This document shows positions 60,399 through 64,000 of a stretch of DNA of 64,000 nt, in pieces. The notes below the pieces were generated by a model that was given only the letters and a program-made list of their open reading frames with translations, had not been told where the DNA came from and ran no database searches. The stretch covers positions 1-64,000 of the forward strand of contig JADCGF010000017.1 in assembly GCA_020249145.1 (NCBI GenBank), read 5' to 3'. The first letter of the stretch is position 1, and each line of letters opens with the position of its first letter. The translations under genes and the position numbers were made by a program. This DNA is from Roseomonas sp. GTDB taxonomy: Bacteria > Pseudomonadota > Alphaproteobacteria > Acetobacterales > Acetobacteraceae.

Positions 60399-61333
60399 GC
60401 CGCACGGCAGATAGCCTCTATTGGCTCGGGCGCTATATGGAACGCGCCGGCAATACAGCGCGCGCTTTGCAAGTGGCTTTGCGCGAAGCGGGCATGGGCG
60501 GTGGGCGGCCAGCGCAGGTTCAGACTTGGCGTCCCTTGCTGTTGACCAGCGGCGATATCGGCCTGTTGCAGGGTTTTGGCGCCGCACCCGATGCAGCGCA
60601 GATCATCCAGCATTTGGTGATGGATCGCGCGAATAATTCCTCCATCCAATCCTGCATCGAGGCTTCGCGGCAGAATGCGCGCCAGGTGCGCACGGCGCTC
60701 ACGGTGGATATGTGGGAAGCGGTGAATGACACTTGGGGGCAGATGCGGCGCATGGAAAATGCCATGCCGAGTGCGGATGACCTGCCGGGTTTTCTGGATT
60801 GGGTGAAGCGCCAGACCATCCTGTTCAATGGCGCTTATGATGGCACGATGCTGCGCGACGAAGCCTGGCGCTTCGTGCGCCTTGGCACCATGCTGGAACG
60901 CGCCGACAATACCGCGCGGGTGCTGCATGCCCATGCGGCGGCGCTGAGCATTATTGGCGCCGGCACGGCGGAGGATTACCTGAATTGGCAGGCGATTTTG
61001 CGGAGCTTCACGGCGCTCCGTGCCTATCAGTGGGTTTATCACGGCCGGATTGAACCGCGGCGGATTGCCGAATTGCTGATCCTGCGTGCGGAATTGCCGC
61101 GTTCCATGATTGCCTGCCATGCTCGGATTGAGGGCGTGCTGGATGAAATCGCGACGGCCCATGGCGGGCGGCGCGGGGAATGCCATCGCCGCGCCGGGGA
61201 AATGCACGCCAGGCTGCGCTTTGGCCGGGTTGAAGATATCTTCGCGGAGGGGCTTGAGGGCTTCCTGAATGAGATGATGGCGCGCAATATTGATCTCGGC
61301 GGCCAGATCGCCGAATTTTACCTGCATAACTGA
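60392..61333 (+). CDS. Alpha-E domain protein (DUF403) of the Anbu locus
   Basis: The 313-residue all-helical protein opens with the family signature MLSRTADSLYWLGRYMERAG, and further conserved blocks are LGTMLERADNTARVL and EIATAHGGRRGECHRRAGEM. Its role is unknown. It always travels with the circularly permuted ATP-grasp gene, with which it overlaps here by 7 bp, so the two proteins likely form a complex. The Anbu gene follows after 20 bp. Confidence 0.92.
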   Translation: MLSRTADSLYWLGRYMERAGNTARALQVALREAGMGGGRPAQVQTWRPLLLTSGDIGLLQGFGAAPDAAQIIQHLVMDRANNSSIQSCIEASRQNARQVRTALTVDMWEAVNDTWGQMRRMENAMPSADDLPGFLDWVKRQTILFNGAYDGTMLRDEAWRFVRLGTMLERADNTARVLHAHAAALSIIGAGTAEDYLNWQAILRSFTALRAYQWVYHGRIEPRRIAELLILRAELPRSMIACHARIEGVLDEIATAHGGRRGECHRRAGEMHARLRFGRVEDIFAEGLEGFLNEMMARNIDLGGQIAEFYLHN

Positions 61334-61353
61334 TAGGGCGCGGAGCGCTTGCC

Positions 61354-62091
61354 ATGACCTATTGCGTCGGCCTGTTCCTGAAGGATGGGCTTGTTCTGCT
61401 TTCCGATACGCGCACCAATGCGGGGCTGGATCATATTTCCAGCTTTTCCAAGATGCATGTCGTGGAACAGCCCGGAGAGCGCATGCTGGCGCTGATGTCG
61501 GCGGGTAATCTGGCGATTACGCAGGCCGTGTGGAATCGCGTGCAGGAAGGCTTCCCGCTGGGCGAGGAGGTGCACACGTTGCGCGATGTGCCCAGCATGT
61601 TCCGCGCGGCGCAATTGGTGGGCGCGGCGGTGCGCGATGTGTTTGAAAATGATGGCCCGGCGATGAAGGCGCAAAATGTGGCTTTTGAGGCTTCCTTTTT
61701 GCTGGGCGGGCAGATTGCCGGCGGGCCGATGCGGCTTTTTCTGATTTATGCGGCTGGCAATTTCATTGAAGCCACCGCCGATACGCCCTTTCTGCAAATA
61801 GGCGAACACAAATACGGCAAGCCCATTCTGGACCGCGTGGTGAAAAGCGATACATCGCTTGCCGATGGCGTGAAGCTGGTGCTGATCAGCATGGACAGCA
61901 CGCTCCGTTCCAATCTTTCCGTTGGGCTGCCGATTGATTTGATGGTCTATCGTGAAGGTGAACAAAAGGTCTCGCTCAGCCGGCGCATCACGGAAGAAGA
62001 TGCGTATTTCCGGCAGGTCAGCCAGCGCTGGTCCGATAGCCTGCGCGAAGCCTATCGCGCCCTGCCCTCCCCCGGGTGGATCGCGGATTGA
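61354..62091 (+). CDS. Anbu, proteasome-type N-terminal-nucleophile protease
   Basis: A 245-residue Ntn-hydrolase of the Anbu (ancestral beta subunit, BPH) group. Thr2 becomes the N-terminal nucleophile after removal of Met; TYCVGLFLKDGLVLLSDTRT continues with the Asp and the Lys-equivalent region, and LALMSAGNLAITQAV and FLIYAAGNFIEATADTPFLQ are typical. Anbu forms open helical or ring assemblies unlike the closed proteasome. Locus partners here are ATP-grasp and alpha-E proteins; the transglutaminase-like gene seen in many Anbu loci is not in this window. Confidence 0.92.
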   Translation: MTYCVGLFLKDGLVLLSDTRTNAGLDHISSFSKMHVVEQPGERMLALMSAGNLAITQAVWNRVQEGFPLGEEVHTLRDVPSMFRAAQLVGAAVRDVFENDGPAMKAQNVAFEASFLLGGQIAGGPMRLFLIYAAGNFIEATADTPFLQIGEHKYGKPILDRVVKSDTSLADGVKLVLISMDSTLRSNLSVGLPIDLMVYREGEQKVSLSRRITEEDAYFRQVSQRWSDSLREAYRALPSPGWIAD

Positions 62092-62144
62092 CCCAAGACC
62101 CGTGCGGCGCGGTGGTGCGCGAATTTAACGTAAGGCCGGATTGA

Positions 62145-62702
62145 TCAGGCGGGGAGAATGCCGCGCCGCGCATCATGCCGGCGCAGCCAGTGAATGAAGG
62201 GCAAGGCCAGTAATACCATCCAGGCCTTGCCGATGATCTGCCCGGCCAGAAATTCCAGGCTGCCAAAGGCGAGAAACAGGAAGACCACGCTATCCACCAC
62301 AAGGCCGACCGCGCCACTCGCGGCCACTGCCAGCACCAGGCCGCGCTTTTGCAAGGGCGTATAGACGGCAAGATCGGCGGTTTCACTCAACAGAAAAGCC
62401 ACGGCTGAGGCCAACACCAAAGCGGGCGGCGCCAATAGCGCGGAAAGCACTACGCCCAGCGCAATGGCGGCGAAGGCCCAATTCAGGCCAAGCCGGCGCT
62501 GCACCAAATCCCTGAGCACCAGCGCCAAGCCGATCATCAGCACGCCAGATGGCGCCATGATGCCGGGCGCCACCGGGATCAGGCAGGGGCCATTGGGCAC
62601 GCAGAAGCTGCCCAGATTCCCGATCATCCAATTCGCCGCTGGAATGCACAGCGCGAAGGCGATCAGGAAGGCGAAGCCTTGGATGCGAGGGGAGATGTTC
62701 AT
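62145..62702 (-). CDS. VUT-family (YhhQ-like) transporter, probable queuosine precursor importer
   Basis: The 185-residue membrane protein has about six hydrophobic segments, with [40 protein letters not shown] and [20 protein letters not shown], all matching the YhhQ/VUT (DUF165) family. Members import queuosine precursors such as preQ0 or preQ1. It overlaps queC by 4 bp (ATGA), which supports that role. Confidence 0.88.
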   Translation of the reverse strand: MNISPRIQGFAFLIAFALCIPAANWMIGNLGSFCVPNGPCLIPVAPGIMAPSGVLMIGLALVLRDLVQRRLGLNWAFAAIALGVVLSALLAPPALVLASAVAFLLSETADLAVYTPLQKRGLVLAVAASGAVGLVVDSVVFLFLAFGSLEFLAGQIIGKAWMVLLALPFIHWLRRHDARRGILPA

Positions 62703-63406
62703 CGGGTTTCTGGCGCTGCATAGGCCGCCCAGCCCTTGGCGCGCAAGTCACAAGCCGGGCAGGTGCCACAGCCATAGCCCCAAGGGTGGCGCTCGCTGCG
62801 ATCCCCCAAATAACAGCTATGGGTGTGTTCCAGCAGCGCTTCCACCAAAGCCGCGCCGCCCAGGCTTTCCGCCAAGCGCCATGTCGCGGCCTTGTCCAGC
62901 CACATGAGCGGCGTTTCCAACACAAAGCGCCGATCCATGCCAAGGTTCAGCGCCACTTGCAGCGCCTTGATCGTGTCATCTCGGCAATCGGGATAGCCGG
63001 AGTAATCCGTCTCACACATGCCGCCCACGATATGCTTGATGCCGCGGCGATAGGCGATGGCGGCGGCGAAGCTCAGGAAAATGATGTTGCGTCCTGGTAC
63101 GAAAGTATTGGGCAGGCCATCAGCGTTGAACGCGATGGTGGCGTCCGATGTCAGTGCGGTATCTGATACTTGGCCCAAGGCATCCAGGCGGATCAGATGG
63201 TCTGTGCCAAGTTTTGCGCCCCATTCAGGGCGGGCCGCAAGCAAGGCAGTGCGAAAGGCGTCGCGGACTTCAAGTTCGATCTTGTGGCGCTGGCCGTAAT
63301 CAAAACCAATGGTTTCCACCTGCGCAAAACGATCCAAGGCCCAGGCTAGGCAAGTCGCGGAATCCTGCCCTCCGCTGAAAAGGACGAGCGCTTTTTCTTG
63401 CATCAT
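62699..63406 (-). CDS. queC: 7-Cyano-7-deazaguanine synthase QueC
   Basis: A 235-residue enzyme that turns 7-carboxy-7-deazaguanine into preQ0 with ATP and ammonia. [20 protein letters not shown] holds the PP-loop, [20 protein letters not shown] is a typical inner strand-helix, and the zinc-binding cysteines are in CYLGDRSE and [10 protein letters not shown]. The start is ATG at 63406 or the adjacent ATG at 63403. It overlaps queG upstream and the VUT gene downstream. Confidence 0.95.
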   Translation of the reverse strand: MMQEKALVLFSGGQDSATCLAWALDRFAQVETIGFDYGQRHKIELEVRDAFRTALLAARPEWGAKLGTDHLIRLDALGQVSDTALTSDATIAFNADGLPNTFVPGRNIIFLSFAAAIAYRRGIKHIVGGMCETDYSGYPDCRDDTIKALQVALNLGMDRRFVLETPLMWLDKAATWRLAESLGGAALVEALLEHTHSCYLGDRSERHPWGYGCGTCPACDLRAKGWAAYAAPETR

Positions 63407-64000
63407 GCGGTTTGATCCAATTGCGCTACAGCCCAGGAAGCGGCTTCCGCGACCACGGGGTCAGCATCGGCGCAAAGGCTCTGCGCCGACTCCCTTAGGC
63501 TAGGTGTCGCGGAATTGCCAATTGCAATCAGCACATTGCGGATGAAGCGATTGCGCCCGATGCGCTTGATGGGACTGCCCGAAAACAACGCGCGAAAGGC
63601 AGCATCATCCAGCGCGGCCAATGCGGCCAACTTCGGCGCGGTGAGTTCGGCGCGCGGCGCAAAGGCCGGTTCCTGATGTGTGGCCGCAAATTTGTTCCAG
63701 GGGCAGACCACCAGGCAATCATCACAGCCATAGATGCGATTGCCCATGGGCTTGCGAAATTCCTCTGGGATCGGGCCGTGATGTTCAATCGTCAGATAAG
63801 AAATGCAGCGCCGCGCATCCAGCCGATACGGCGCGGGGAAGGCCTTGGTGGGGCAGATATCCAGGCAACGCGTGCAGGTTCCGCAATGATCAATCTCTGG
63901 CGCATCGGGGCTGAGATCGAGCGTCGTGTAAATCTCACCCAAAAATAACCAGGACCCATGCGCACGAGAGACAAGATTAGTATGCTTGCCCTGCCAACCC
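63403..64000 (-). CDS. queG: Epoxyqueuosine reductase QueG (partial, 5' end beyond the window)
   Basis: The last 198 codons of a cobalamin- and FeS-dependent reductase that performs the final step of queuosine synthesis in tRNA. Two 4Fe-4S motifs are visible, [16 protein letters not shown] and [14 protein letters not shown], and a HEAT-like tail with [20 protein letters not shown] follows. The frame continues through the window edge ([20 protein letters not shown]), so the N-terminal catalytic domain lies outside. It overlaps queC by 4 bp, giving the order queG-queC-VUT. Confidence 0.93.
   Translation of the reverse strand, partial: GWQGKHTNLVSRAHGSWLFLGEIYTTLDLSPDAPEIDHCGTCTRCLDICPTKAFPAPYRLDARRCISYLTIEHHGPIPEEFRKPMGNRIYGCDDCLVVCPWNKFAATHQEPAFAPRAELTAPKLAALAALDDAAFRALFSGSPIKRIGRNRFIRNVLIAIGNSATPSLRESAQSLCADADPVVAEAASWAVAQLDQTA

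Overview
The window is a high-GC chromosome segment from an alphaproteobacterium, most likely Acetobacteraceae (Roseomonas-like). This rests on the leuA / mreBCD-mrdA-rodA neighbourhood, the style of the CoA and amidase gene sets, and codon use; it was not tested by a database search. No rRNA, complete tRNA, CRISPR array or replication origin was seen.

Layout. (1) 0.3-6.4 kb: a phosphate-starvation-like block with a phospholipid methyltransferase-like gene, a lipid kinase, a PlcP-type phospholipase C, an Agt-type glycosyltransferase, and phnD-phnE-phnE preceded by a well-phased Pho box. (2) 6.4-12.3 kb, minus strand: a 2-aminoethylphosphonate-type ABC transporter with phnX and a FAD amine oxidase-like gene, but no phnW. 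(3) 12.4-17.4 kb: a small basic protein, a secreted phytase-like esterase, a VapBC pair, then a scrap zone of truncated IS3, XRE-regulator and IS481 sequences. Two inverted IS481 fragments bracket an AT-richer orphan gene. (4) 17.4-25 kb: leuA with a candidate leader peptide, then mreB-mreC-mreD-mrdA-rodA for the cell-wall elongation machinery. (5) 24.9-28 kb: a P1B-5-like metal ATPase fused to a hemerythrin domain, and a VIT/CCC1 transporter. (6) 28-36.7 kb: general catabolic and transport genes (M20 amidohydrolase, class II aldolase, EamA and MFS exporters, RlmI-like methyltransferase, luciferase-like monooxygenase, PEP-mutase family lyase), with an inverted repeat and a truncated accessory gene near 35.5 kb. 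(7) 36.7-45.5 kb, minus strand: an eight-gene acyl-CoA degradation operon. (8) 45.6-53.6 kb: DUF4010/MgtC transporter, MoeB-type adenylyltransferase with a DsrE partner, SLT-SPOR lipoprotein, two tandem paralogous lipoproteins, UPF0173 hydrolase, MaoC hydratase, MFS. (9) 54-58.8 kb: an ornithine/lysine decarboxylase behind a structured leader, a GST, an enolase-superfamily enzyme, and an amidase with a small partner protein. (10) 59-62 kb: the Anbu locus (ATP-grasp, alpha-E protein, Anbu protease). (11) 62.1-64 kb, minus strand: queG (partial), queC and a queuosine-precursor-type transporter.

How the genes fit together. Regions 1 and 2 form a phosphorus-scavenging unit: lipid phosphorus is released and replaced by glycolipid, while phosphonates are imported and cleaved. 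Region 7 looks like a beta-oxidation-like route for an unidentified acid or amide. Region 10 is the conserved but poorly understood Anbu system. The best leads for new biology are the phosphonate operon without PhnW, the inverted-IS mini-element with its orphan gene, the paired acyl-CoA dehydrogenases without the usual catalytic glutamate, the tandem lipoproteins sharing an upstream motif, and the Anbu locus without its usual transglutaminase.
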